Assembly (NCBI GenBank): GCA_934168365.1
Contig: CAKPNJ010000014.1
Coordinates: 1 to 25,315, forward strand
DNA from: an uncultured Clostridia bacterium
Lineage (GTDB): Bacteria > Bacillota > Clostridia > TANB77 > CAG-508
DNA length: 25,315 nucleotides
Direction: 5' to 3'
The position numbers and the translations under genes were made by a program. Positions 1-7,691 of the stretch are shown piece by piece. The notes under the pieces were generated by a model, which was not told where the DNA came from, did not search any database, and was given only the letters and a program-made list of their open reading frames with translations. How positions within the stretch are numbered: position 1 is the stretch's first letter; each line of letters starts with the position of its first letter.

Positions 1-1
1 A

Positions 2-133
2 GAAGAAACAAAGCCAGTAACACCAATATTACCAACAACAGGAGATACCTTTATAACAGAAATGATAATACTAGTAGTATCTGCAACAGCATACTTAGCA
101 GTATTAGCCCTAAAACACAAAAGATGTAAATAA
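2..133 (+). CDS. C-terminal end of an LPXTG cell-wall-anchored surface protein (partial)
   Basis: Only the last 43 codons are present; the gene begins upstream of the window. The visible tail is a textbook sortase sorting signal: a proline/threonine-rich stretch, the pentapeptide LPTTG at about residues 10-14 of the fragment, a hydrophobic membrane segment of about 20 residues (ITEMIILVVSATAYLAVLAL), and a short basic end (KHKRCK) before TAA. Family knowledge: sortase cleaves between T and G and links the protein to peptidoglycan. What the main body does cannot be said from this fragment. A strong terminator follows 57 bases later, so the gene ends its transcription unit. It lies just upstream of another large surface protein, which suggests a surface-protein locus. 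Confidence 0.8.
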   Translation, partial: EETKPVTPILPTTGDTFITEMIILVVSATAYLAVLALKHKRCK

Positions 134-189
134 GTGAATATTTAAAGTAAGCATAAAATACACGGTACTTGCTTTGAATGGCAAAAAAA

Positions 190-227
190 TTCCTTTGAAA
201 TAAATATATTTCAAAGGGATTTTTTTA
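190..227 (+). terminator. Intrinsic terminator after the LPXTG gene
   Basis: A 13-bp stem (left arm 190-202, right arm 207-219, one T-G wobble, loop of 4) is followed at once by seven T. It closes the transcription unit of the partial LPXTG gene. Confidence 0.9.
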
Positions 228-320
228 AAAGCTACCTTGGGCGTATATTTTCTTATGTAATAAAAATATTGGAATTCCTTACGGAAACCTAAAAAAAACG
301 TATAATTAACCTGCAAAAAC

Positions 321-349
321 TTGAAAATGTTACAAAAATGTAATATAAT
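321..349 (+). promoter_or_regulatory. Candidate sigma-A promoter P1 of the adhesin gene
   Basis: TTGAAA (321-326), a 17-base spacer and TATAAT (344-349) fit a sigma-A promoter on the plus strand; transcription would start near 356. Three WalR-like half-sites cover its spacer and -10 box. In such AT-rich DNA a -10 match alone is weak; the near-consensus -35 at the right distance raises confidence. Confidence 0.5.
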
Positions 350-355
350 TGTAAT
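328..355 (+). promoter_or_regulatory. Three WalR-box half-sites, 11-bp phased
   Basis: TGTTAC (328-333), TGTAAT (339-344) and TGTAAT (350-355) each match TGTWAH, the half-site of the WalR (YycF) operator, and their starts are exactly 11 bp apart, the known WalR spacing (TGTWAH-N5-TGTWAH). They lie across promoter P1. A single further half-site, TGTAAC, sits at 430-435 upstream of P2. A WalR-type regulator is encoded in this window at 16435. Confidence 0.6.
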
Positions 356-418
356 ATAGTGTGCCAAAAGAAATAAAAAAATGAAAAATGTATATCCGTA
401 GGCAAGAAAAAACACTAT
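356..418 (+). other. Possible 5'-end hairpin in the P1 transcript
   Basis: ATAGTGT (356-362) can pair with ACACTAT (412-418), and GCC (363-365) with GGC (401-403), across an A-rich interior. The outer arm would begin almost exactly at the predicted P1 start site. The long A-rich loop makes this a weak structure. Confidence 0.25.
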
Positions 419-452
419 AAAAAAACGTATGTAACATAGGAAAAAACTGCTA

Positions 453-481
453 TTGACATTGATAAAATACAAAAGTAAAAT
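453..481 (+). promoter_or_regulatory. Sigma-A promoter P2 of the adhesin gene
   Basis: TTGACA (453-458), a 17-base spacer and TAAAAT (476-481) match sigma-A consensus closely. Transcription would start near 488, about 30 bases before the adhesin ATG, with the ribosome binding site AAGGAAGG in between (504-511). Confidence 0.75.
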
Positions 482-518
482 ATAAGTATAATATTATAAC
501 TAAAAGGAAGGTAAAACA

Positions 519-3500
519 ATGAAAAGAAAAGGAATAATATTTATAACAATTTTGTTTTTGACAACCTGTATATTTAGTTTGTTTACATCAGTTAAAGCAG
601 CGACAGGTAGCATGTATCTTAACATCAAATTCTTAAGAAATTCAGGTTATGGGTACAAACTAGCAAATAGCAACAAAAATGTATGGAAAATTTATGAAAC
701 AGACGGAAACGGTAATGACAAAGGTTTAAATAGCACAATATACTGTTTAAAAGGTGGACCAGGTTTTGGTTCTAGTGATTATGTTTCAGGAATACCACAA
801 GAAACACACTATACACAATATTTTAATTTAAAAGACCCAAACAGTATAACACCAGCTCAATATAAAAATGTTTTACCTGATACATCAAGTAAGGAATATA
901 AAGCATTGTTATGGATATTGGACAACTGTTATGTAGCACCAAAAACAAATCCAACAACAGAAGAGGCAAATAGAGCAGTACAAGATAAACAGAACTTAAT
1001 TGATAGTGCAGCAGAATATGCAGAAGAAGTTGGTAATCCAGATGTAACAATTAGTGAACTAGAGCTTTTAACTGATGATGATATAGATGCGGTACAACAA
1101 TTAGCAGTATGGTATTATACAAACCCAGAAGGGGATCCATACCATGTTACTAGTTTTGATTTTTGGCTAAACAGTGTGCAAGGAACAGAGAACAGTACAC
1201 CTAAGTCTTTGTTTAACTTTGCAGATAATGGAACAGAAAGAGCACAAGCTTGTCAAGCATTATTCGATTATCTAGTGAAAACTCCAGAAAAAGCTGATTT
1301 TACATATACTATTGATGATAGTGCTCAAACAACAAATCCAGTAACAATAGCTGAAACAGAAGCAAAAATCGTAAAAGAAGATAATTATTATATAGTTGGA
1401 CCATTCAGACTACAAAGACAAGGAAATATAAATTATTCTTTTGATGCAAAATTTTTAGACCAAAATAATACTGTAATTTCAAGTATAACATTATTAGATT
1501 CAAACAAGAATCAAACAAATAAGTCAATCAAAAACTTAGTTGGAGAGGATTTTTACATTTCTGTACCAACAAGTGCAAATATTGAGTCAATCAAGCTTGA
1601 AATATCAGGTTCATATTCAACAACAAAATCTACATATTGGTCAGTAGAAAATCCTGACTCTACTAAAGACCAACCTGTTGTAAAGGTAGAAAAAGAAAAA
1701 ATAGACTTTTCAGATAGCAAAACAGTAATAAAAGAAGAAGAAAAATATTTTGACTTAGCATTAAGAAAATTTATTATATCAATAAATGGTCAAGCACCAA
1801 CAGTTGACAGAACACCTCAAATAGATGCAGTAGAACTAGCTAAACTAGTTAGCGGAACTACAACAACAGCTAATAAAGTACATACCAAAGACCCGTTAAC
1901 AGTAAATAATGGTGATAAAGTGGTATACAAAATTAGAATATATAATGAAGGAAAAATAGATGGTTATGCAACAGAAATTACTGACTATTTACCATCAGGG
2001 TTAGAATTTATACCAAGCTCAGAAAGTACAATAAATCAAACTTATGGATGGACAAATCCATCAGGAGATGGAAAAACAATAAAGACAAGTTATTTAACTG
2101 ACAAATTGATTGAAGCATTTAATGGAACAGAACTAAAATATTTAGACGTAGAAATTGAATGTAAGGTAGTGGCATCAGCTCAATCAACAGATCAAAAGTT
2201 AAAAAATATAGCAGAAATAACAGCACATAAAGATAAAGACGGAAATGAAAATGTAACTGACCGTGATTCACAACCAAACAATGTGGATTTAGACAATTAT
2301 GATAGAACAAGTCAACAAGATGATGATGATTTTGAAGAATTGATAATGGGTGGAAAACATTTTGACTTAGCATTAAGAAAATTTATTATATCAATAAATG
2401 GTCAAGCACCATCAATTGATAGAACTCCACAAATAGATGCATCAGAATTAGCTAAATTAGCTAATGGAGATATAACAACAGCTAATAAAGTACATCCAAA
2501 AAATCCATTAACAGTAACAACAGGAGACAAAGTAATATACAAAATTAGAGTATACAATGAAGGCGAAGTAGATGGTTATGTAACAGAACTTACAGACTAT
2601 TTACCATCAGGATTAGAACTTGTACCAAATACAGAAAGTACAGTAAATCAAACATATGGATGGACAAATCCATCAGGAGATGGAAAAACAATAAAAACCA
2701 GTTATTTAGCTGACAAACTAATTGAAGCATTTAATGGAACAGAATTAAAATATATGGACGTAGAAGTTGAATGTAAGGTAGTTGCACCTATTCAGTCAAC
2801 AGATCAAAGATTAAAAAATGTAGCAGAAATAACAGCACATAAAGATAAAGATGGAAATGAAAATGTAATTGACCGTGACTCACAACCAAACAACGTAAAA
2901 GTAGATAATTATGGTACTACAAGTCAACAAGATGATGATGATTTTGAAGATTTAATAATGTTTGGAAAATATTTTGACTTAGCATTAAGAAAATTTATTA
3001 CAGCTGTAAATGACAAAGAGATTACAGATAGAGAACCACAAGTTATTATTGATTCATTAAAAGAAGGAAGTTCAACAACAGCAACATATAATCATCCAAA
3101 AACACCAGTAAATGTATATAATGGAGATATAGTAACATATACAATCCGTGTATATAATGAAGGACAATTAGATGGTTATGTAACAGAAATAACAGACCAT
3201 TTGCCACAACAATTAGAATTTATAGTAGATGACGAATTAAATGCACAATATGGATGGATATTATCAGAAGATGAAAGAACAGTAAAAACAAATATAACAT
3301 CTTCTACAACATCAAGCTCTGCAAGTAGAGACCAAATTTATGAGAATAGAACAAACAATACAGATAAAGTTCTACTAAAAGCATTTGACGGAAATGTATT
3401 AGATTATATTGATGTTAAAATTAGATGTAAAGTAAAAGATGATATTAGTTTATATGAAAAAATAACAAATATTGCAGATATTACAGATTTTACAGACAAA

Positions 3501-4883
3501 AATGGAAATGCTGTAATTGATAGAGACTCACAAAAATCAAATGTAGTATTACCAACAGATGAAACATTACCAGAATACAAAGATACAGAAATAGAACGTG
3601 GAGATACATACATTGCAGGACAACAAGATGATGATGATTTTGAAAAATTGATACTTAAAAAGTTTGACTTAGCATTAAGAAAATTCATTACAGGTGTAAA
3701 TGAAAAAGAAATTACAAATAGAGCACCAGTATTTACAAAAACATCAGATGGCAAATATGAATATGTGCATCCAAAAGATCCAATAGAGGTAGCAAATGGA
3801 AACACAGTTATATACACATTAAGAATATTTAATGAAGGTAATGTGGCAGGATATGCTGAAGAAGTTAAAGATAACTTGCCAGAAGGGCTAGAGTTCTTAC
3901 CAGAAAATACAGTAAACACTGCATTTAAATGGAAAATGTATAAAGAAGACGACACAGAAACTACAGATGTAAAAGAGGCAAAATACATTAAAACAGATTA
4001 CTTATCTAAAGCAAATGAAACTGTTGAAGGTAATAATTTAATAAAAGCATTTAACCCTGAAACAATGACAATGCCAGATTATAAAGACATAAAAATTGCA
4101 TTTAAAGTAACAGAACCAAATACATCTGACAGAATTATAATAAACACAGCAGAAATAGCTGATGATGCAGATGAAGATGGAAATGAAGTTGATGATGTGG
4201 ATTCAACACCAGATAACAATGTTCCAGAAGAGGATGATCAAGATATAGAAAAAATTAAAGTAAAATATTTTGACTTAGCATTGAAAAAATGGGTAACAGA
4301 ATCAATAGTAACATACAATGGAAAAACAACTATCAACAAGACAGGTCATACTGGAGATGAAAACCCAGAACCACCAGCAAAAGTAGAAATTCGTCAAGAC
4401 AGAATCAATAAAACTACTGTAAAATTTAAATTTAATATTAAAGTAACAAATGAGGGCGAAATTGAAGGTTATGTAAAAGAACTAATAGACTACATTCCAG
4501 AAGGATTAAAATTTGTTGCAGAGGATAATCCAAAGTGGAGATTAACAGATGACGGAAAAGTATTAACAGATCAACTAAAAGATGTTCTTATAAAACCGGG
4601 AGAAAGCCAAACAGTAGAAATTATACTTACATGGATAAATGGAAAAAACAACATGGGATTAAAAACAAACTGGGCAGAAATTTATGAAGACTATAATGAA
4701 TACGATTCACCAGATATCGATTCAACACCTGGTAATGACCAAAAAGGAGAAGATGACATTGATGAGGCACCAGTTATCTTAACTACTGCAACAGGTAATG
4801 CACCTGCATATGCTACACTTGCATTAGCATCAATAACCATGATTGCAGGAGGAGTAGTTTTGATTAAAAAGTATGTAATTTAG
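519..4883 (+). CDS. Predicted thioester-domain adhesin with five FDLALRKF repeat domains
   Basis: Secreted, surface-anchored protein of 1454 residues. Residues 1-29 form a signal peptide (MKRKG, hydrophobic core, cleavage near VKAA). Residues 30 to about 260 resemble a thioester (TQXA-type) domain: a Tyr-Cys pair (Y75-C76) and the motif QLAVW with Q194, the residues expected to form the Cys-Gln thioester used for covalent attachment to host surfaces. Five repeat domains follow, starting at F411, F615, F819, F1049 and F1251; they resemble DUF11/fimbrial isopeptide domains, most closing with a D-x-DS-x-P-like motif. Each holds one conserved Lys, Asp and Asn in CnaB-like order. Three linkers share the motif QQDDDDFE. 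The tail has a membrane segment and KKYVI but no LPXTG; the stretch ILTTATG lies where a sorting motif would be. Start chosen by AAGGAAGG 8 bases upstream. Surface location is sure; thioester chemistry is inferred. Confidence 0.75.
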   Translation: MKRKGIIFITILFLTTCIFSLFTSVKAATGSMYLNIKFLRNSGYGYKLANSNKNVWKIYETDGNGNDKGLNSTIYCLKGGPGFGSSDYVSGIPQETHYTQYFNLKDPNSITPAQYKNVLPDTSSKEYKALLWILDNCYVAPKTNPTTEEANRAVQDKQNLIDSAAEYAEEVGNPDVTISELELLTDDDIDAVQQLAVWYYTNPEGDPYHVTSFDFWLNSVQGTENSTPKSLFNFADNGTERAQACQALFDYLVKTPEKADFTYTIDDSAQTTNPVTIAETEAKIVKEDNYYIVGPFRLQRQGNINYSFDAKFLDQNNTVISSITLLDSNKNQTNKSIKNLVGEDFYISVPTSANIESIKLEISGSYSTTKSTYWSVENPDSTKDQPVVKVEKEKIDFSDSKTVIKEEEKYFDLALRKFIISINGQAPTVDRTPQIDAVELAKLVSGTTTTANKVHTKDPLTVNNGDKVVYKIRIYNEGKIDGYATEITDYLPSGLEFIPSSESTINQTYGWTNPSGDGKTIKTSYLTDKLIEAFNGTELKYLDVEIECKVVASAQSTDQKLKNIAEITAHKDKDGNENVTDRDSQPNNVDLDNYDRTSQQDDDDFEELIMGGKHFDLALRKFIISINGQAPSIDRTPQIDASELAKLANGDITTANKVHPKNPLTVTTGDKVIYKIRVYNEGEVDGYVTELTDYLPSGLELVPNTESTVNQTYGWTNPSGDGKTIKTSYLADKLIEAFNGTELKYMDVEVECKVVAPIQSTDQRLKNVAEITAHKDKDGNENVIDRDSQPNNVKVDNYGTTSQQDDDDFEDLIMFGKYFDLALRKFITAVNDKEITDREPQVIIDSLKEGSSTTATYNHPKTPVNVYNGDIVTYTIRVYNEGQLDGYVTEITDHLPQQLEFIVDDELNAQYGWILSEDERTVKTNITSSTTSSSASRDQIYENRTNNTDKVLLKAFDGNVLDYIDVKIRCKVKDDISLYEKITNIADITDFTDKNGNAVIDRDSQKSNVVLPTDETLPEYKDTEIERGDTYIAGQQDDDDFEKLILKKFDLALRKFITGVNEKEITNRAPVFTKTSDGKYEYVHPKDPIEVANGNTVIYTLRIFNEGNVAGYAEEVKDNLPEGLEFLPENTVNTAFKWKMYKEDDTETTDVKEAKYIKTDYLSKANETVEGNNLIKAFNPETMTMPDYKDIKIAFKVTEPNTSDRIIINTAEIADDADEDGNEVDDVDSTPDNNVPEEDDQDIEKIKVKYFDLALKKWVTESIVTYNGKTTINKTGHTGDENPEPPAKVEIRQDRINKTTVKFKFNIKVTNEGEIEGYVKELIDYIPEGLKFVAEDNPKWRLTDDGKVLTDQLKDVLIKPGESQTVEIILTWINGKNNMGLKTNWAEIYEDYNEYDSPDIDSTPGNDQKGEDDIDEAPVILTTATGNAPAYATLALASITMIAGGVVLIKKYVI
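1743..2966 (+). repeat. Recent 612-bp tandem duplication inside the adhesin gene
   Basis: Two consecutive units (1743-2354 and 2355-2966), each exactly 204 codons, encode adhesin repeat domains 1 and 2. They share long identical DNA blocks, for example the block encoding YGWTNPSGDGKTIK near 2043 and 2655, whereas units 3 to 5 are similar only as protein. This points to a recent in-frame duplication or gene conversion. Confidence 0.85.
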
Positions 4884-4890
4884 AAATAAA

Positions 4891-4924
4891 AATAATGCTA
4901 AAGCAATTTTAGCATTATTTTTTG
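4891..4924 (+). terminator. Intrinsic terminator of the adhesin gene
   Basis: A perfect 12-bp stem (4891-4902 with 4908-4919, loop GCAAT) runs into a T-rich tract ending at 4924, seven bases after the adhesin stop codon. Confidence 0.85.
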
Positions 4925-4953
4925 TTTACATTAAAAAGCGCTTGTGATATAAT
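4925..4953 (+). promoter_or_regulatory. Sigma-A promoter of the Ig-like/GGDEF operon
   Basis: TTTACA (4925-4930), a 17-base spacer and TATAAT (4948-4953), with TGA just before the -10 box (extended -10). The predicted start near 4960 gives a leader of about 30 bases carrying AAGGAAGG before the ATG at 4991. Confidence 0.75.
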
Positions 4954-4990
4954 ATTTTTTGTAAAAGTATGACAAAGGAAGGTTGAACAT

Positions 4991-5944
4991 ATGAATCAAA
5001 TTCTTGCTGTTGAAAATGAGAGAAAAGAAAAAGTTAAAACTAAGAGAATAAAAACAGGTAGACCAATAGAAATAAAAGGTATAGTAATGTTTTTTGCTGT
5101 AATAATTATGGTATTTGGTATTACTCTTGCTGGACAAGGAACATATGCTATATATAAAAATATAGATGATAAAAAGCCAGAGAATATACCATCTGTATCA
5201 ATAGGCAGAATAAACGATAGAGCGGTAATACATGTTACACATAATGTTGAAATTTCTAAAATAGTGTATTCATGGAATGATGGAGAAGAAAGTGCAATTC
5301 CAATTGGAAGTACCACAGCGGAAGAGGAGATTACACTTTTAGGAAATGACAGTATTTTGAACCTTACAATAGAAGATATAAATGGTAAAAAAGTAAAATA
5401 TCAAAAACAATATTTTCTTGCAGGTGTAGATATTACAAAACCATCTATTGAAATTGAAACCCAAAATGGAAACGATAAAATGAAAATTATAGCAAAAGAT
5501 GAAACAGAAATTGCATATGTAACATATCAATGGGAAGATGGTGAACCAGTTACAATTAATGCAGATCAACAGGGACAAAAAGAAATGATTGTTCAAGTAC
5601 CATTAACAGCAGGATCAAAGAAAATACGAATAATAGCAGTAGATACAAATGGAAATATTGAAGAAATACCTGAACAAGAAATTACTATTACTACTTCAAA
5701 GCCAGAAATGTCAGTTATTCGTAATAAAGGACAAATTACTGTAAAAGCATCTGACAAGGACGGAGTAAAAGACATAGTTATTAACTTAAATGGGGAAATT
5801 TATAAAGCTGAAAATATAAACAAAAAGTCAGTTAAAGTAGGACCAGTAAATCTAAGAGAAGGTAATAATACTATTTCAGTTGAAGTAACAAATGTAAGTG
5901 GCTATACAGAAAAAGCTACAGCGGAGCTACAATATAATCCATAA
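4991..5944 (+). CDS. Membrane-anchored protein with Ig-like beta domains, function unknown
   Basis: A 317-residue protein not recognised as a named family member. Residues 1-33 are charged and Lys-rich, which predicts a cytoplasmic side; about 34-56 form one membrane segment (IVMFFAVIIMVFGITLAGQG); the rest should lie outside. The outer part looks like three consecutive bacterial Ig-like beta domains (about 65-150, 152-235, 236-317): the first two share the pattern (V/I)xYxWxDGE and end with a DxNG(N/K)-type turn, the third has a similar VxLNGE. No catalytic motif is visible. The start is set by AAGGAAGG just upstream of the ATG. The next gene follows after 16 bases, so the two are almost certainly co-transcribed. 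It may present or scaffold something at the surface, or be an extracytoplasmic partner of the neighbouring cyclase; both are inference. Confidence 0.7.
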   Translation: MNQILAVENERKEKVKTKRIKTGRPIEIKGIVMFFAVIIMVFGITLAGQGTYAIYKNIDDKKPENIPSVSIGRINDRAVIHVTHNVEISKIVYSWNDGEESAIPIGSTTAEEEITLLGNDSILNLTIEDINGKKVKYQKQYFLAGVDITKPSIEIETQNGNDKMKIIAKDETEIAYVTYQWEDGEPVTINADQQGQKEMIVQVPLTAGSKKIRIIAVDTNGNIEEIPEQEITITTSKPEMSVIRNKGQITVKASDKDGVKDIVINLNGEIYKAENINKKSVKVGPVNLREGNNTISVEVTNVSGYTEKATAELQYNP

Positions 5945-5960
5945 TAAAAGGAGAAAAATA

Positions 5961-6893
5961 ATGGCACAAGAAATTTATTTAATTGACGATGGAAATGAAT
6001 TAAAAAGCAAACTAACAGAATTATTTAAAAAAGAAAAAGACTATAAATTTAAAAAAGCTAAAACTACAGAAATAGAAACTGTGCTAAAAAATATCCCAGC
6101 TCTAATAATAATAAATGAAGATGGAATACAAGAAGATATTATAAAGCTTTGTGATAAAATTAGAACAAATGAAGACAATAGTATAACCCCAATAATTGTA
6201 ATATCATCAATAACAGAAAAGCAACACAGAATCCAGATTTTACAAGCTTGTGTAGAACATTATATAAAAGCTCCAATTGATGAAGAATATTTATATTATA
6301 CAGTAAAAAATGTAATTCGTCTGCTTGATACAAACCGTAGAGTGAGCCCATTAACAGGTTTGCCAGGAAATGTGCAGATACAAGCAGAAATAAAAAAACG
6401 TTTACTTAACAATGAACAATTCTCAATTTTATATATAGACCTAGATAACTTCAAGGCATACAATGATGTATATGGATTTTTAAATGGAGATGAAATGATT
6501 AAATTTACTGCAAGATGTATATCAAACCATTTACATGACACAGAAGATGAGGGAAACTTTATAGGACATATTGGAGGAGATGACTTTGTTGCAATTACTT
6601 CTAATATAGAATGTGAACAAATATGTCAAGACATAATATTAGAGTTTGATCAAGGTGAACTTAAATATTTTAATAAAAAAGACATTGAAAAAGGTTATTT
6701 GGAAGTACCAAATAGAAAATGCATAATAGAACAATTCCCACTTACAAGTATATCAATTGCAGTAGTGGTAGTAGATAAAGGTAGATTTGAGAATGTACTA
6801 GAAATAGGAGAAACAGCAGCACAAGTAAAACACTTAGCCAAAACTACACCAGGCAGCACATATGTAATAGATAGAAGAAAACATAATAGTTAA
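5961..6893 (+). CDS. Receiver-like domain plus GGDEF diguanylate cyclase
   Basis: A 310-residue cytoplasmic protein. Residues about 3-115 resemble a response-regulator receiver: LIDD at the first strand, ISS and a YIKAP stretch with the conserved Lys, but the phospho-acceptor position reads INEDG, so phosphorylation is doubtful. Residues about 118-285 form a GGDEF domain with LTGLPGN, YIDLDNFKAYND, NGDEM and the active-site motif GGDDF (205-209), an active variant in known cyclases; it should make c-di-GMP from two GTP. No RxxD inhibitory site precedes the active site (the residues there are DEGN), so product inhibition may be absent. The tail TPGSTYVIDRR is common in this family. The ATG at 5961 is preferred over one at 5898 because AAAAGGAG sits 7 bases upstream and the earlier start lies inside the previous gene. 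Same operon as the Ig-like protein. Confidence 0.85.
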   Translation: MAQEIYLIDDGNELKSKLTELFKKEKDYKFKKAKTTEIETVLKNIPALIIINEDGIQEDIIKLCDKIRTNEDNSITPIIVISSITEKQHRIQILQACVEHYIKAPIDEEYLYYTVKNVIRLLDTNRRVSPLTGLPGNVQIQAEIKKRLLNNEQFSILYIDLDNFKAYNDVYGFLNGDEMIKFTARCISNHLHDTEDEGNFIGHIGGDDFVAITSNIECEQICQDIILEFDQGELKYFNKKDIEKGYLEVPNRKCIIEQFPLTSISIAVVVVDKGRFENVLEIGETAAQVKHLAKTTPGSTYVIDRRKHNS

Positions 6894-6924
6894 AAAGATT
6901 CTCTCTTTGGGAGAATCTTTTTTA
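6893..6924. terminator. Bidirectional terminator between the GGDEF gene and cwlD
   Basis: Arms 6893-6903 and 6911-6921 form an 11-bp stem, extended by a T-G wobble and a C-G pair, with a small loop. A-run on the left and T-run on the right allow termination in both directions; it overlaps the stop codons of both convergent genes. Confidence 0.85.
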
Positions 6925-7635
6925 GCTATTATAAAAATAATCCATTATCCCATTATAAATTCCCCAAGCTAATCTATCTTGATATTCATCAGTTAAAAGC
7001 TGTTGTTCTTCTTCAGGGTTAGATAAAAATCCACATTCTACAATAGATATAGGAATTTCTACATGCTTTATAATATAAACATTATCGAGTTTCATAGCTA
7101 CTCTTTTATTTTCTTTTTGAATTGAATCATTTAAATTTTGTTGTAAGCTCTTAGCTAAAGCAGTACTCTTCTCATCATTTTGCTTATAAAAACATTGCCA
7201 ACCATAATACTGCTGTTGTGGAATTTTATTCAAATGAATAGAAACAAAAATATCAGCAGAACTCTCATTACCAATTTTTACTCTATTATGAATATCAGAA
7301 ATTTTCTTTTCCCTCAATGTATTCTTATCTAAATCATAAATAGCATTTTCTTCACTACGAGTTAAAATTACAGTAGCACCAGACTGTTCTAACAAACTTT
7401 GAACCTTCAAAGTTATTTTTAAATTTGTTTCAGCCTCAGTAGTACCATTACTAGACTGAGCACCTTCATCAGGTTTACCGTGACCAGCATCTAGAACAAT
7501 AACCTTATTAGAAACCGGCAAAGAAACAGTAGGAACAGTTTTATCAGTATTTGCAATTTGAAAAACAAAAACAAACACACAAACCAACAAAATACTAGAA
7601 ATAATACCCAATCTCTTCTTACTTAAAACAACCAT
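6922..7635 (-). CDS. cwlD: N-acetylmuramoyl-L-alanine amidase, CwlD type
   Basis: Amidase_3 enzyme of 237 residues that cleaves the amide between muramic acid and the peptide stem. In spore formers CwlD does this while cortex muramic-delta-lactam is made, which germination needs. Residues about 9-26 form an N-terminal membrane anchor; the catalytic domain spans about 44-234. Zinc ligands are visible as H52 (LDAGHG), E67 (GTTEAETN) and H134 (VSIHLN); the catalytic Glu is E200 (IVECGFLSNPEEE). Length equals Bacillus CwlD, and no wall-binding repeats are present, which favours CwlD over a vegetative autolysin. GGGGTGGG lies just upstream of the ATG. It is convergent with the GGDEF gene and divergent from the glucan synthase. 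No WalR tandem box was seen in its upstream region. The amidase assignment is firm; the sporulation role rests on family and length. Confidence 0.85.
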   Translation of the reverse strand: MVVLSKKRLGIISSILLVCVFVFVFQIANTDKTVPTVSLPVSNKVIVLDAGHGKPDEGAQSSNGTTEAETNLKITLKVQSLLEQSGATVILTRSEENAIYDLDKNTLREKKISDIHNRVKIGNESSADIFVSIHLNKIPQQQYYGWQCFYKQNDEKSTALAKSLQQNLNDSIQKENKRVAMKLDNVYIIKHVEIPISIVECGFLSNPEEEQQLLTDEYQDRLAWGIYNGIMDYFYNS

Positions 7636-7691
7636 AAACCCACCCCATAATCATATATATGAGATAATTCTAAAATTATGATTTTTGAATA

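Noticed and set aside
230..518. Possible c-di-GMP riboswitch in the adhesin leader, suggested by the nearby cyclase
   Set aside because: The conserved cores of the known c-di-GMP riboswitch classes could not be found; only weak AT-rich hairpins are present.
3404..3988. 194-codon open frame on the minus strand
   Set aside because: It lies inside the adhesin gene, has no ribosome site or family likeness, and its composition mirrors the coding strand.
5898..5960. Upstream ATG extending the GGDEF protein by 21 residues
   Set aside because: It overlaps the Ig-like gene, lacks a ribosome site, and the extra residues do not fit a receiver start; 5961 has AAAAGGAG.
7653..7682. Sporulation-type (sigma-E-like) promoter for cwlD on the minus strand
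   Set aside because: CATATATAT with an upstream ATCATAATT at 12 bp is suggestive, but transcription would start inside the ribosome binding site and the match is poor in AT-only DNA.
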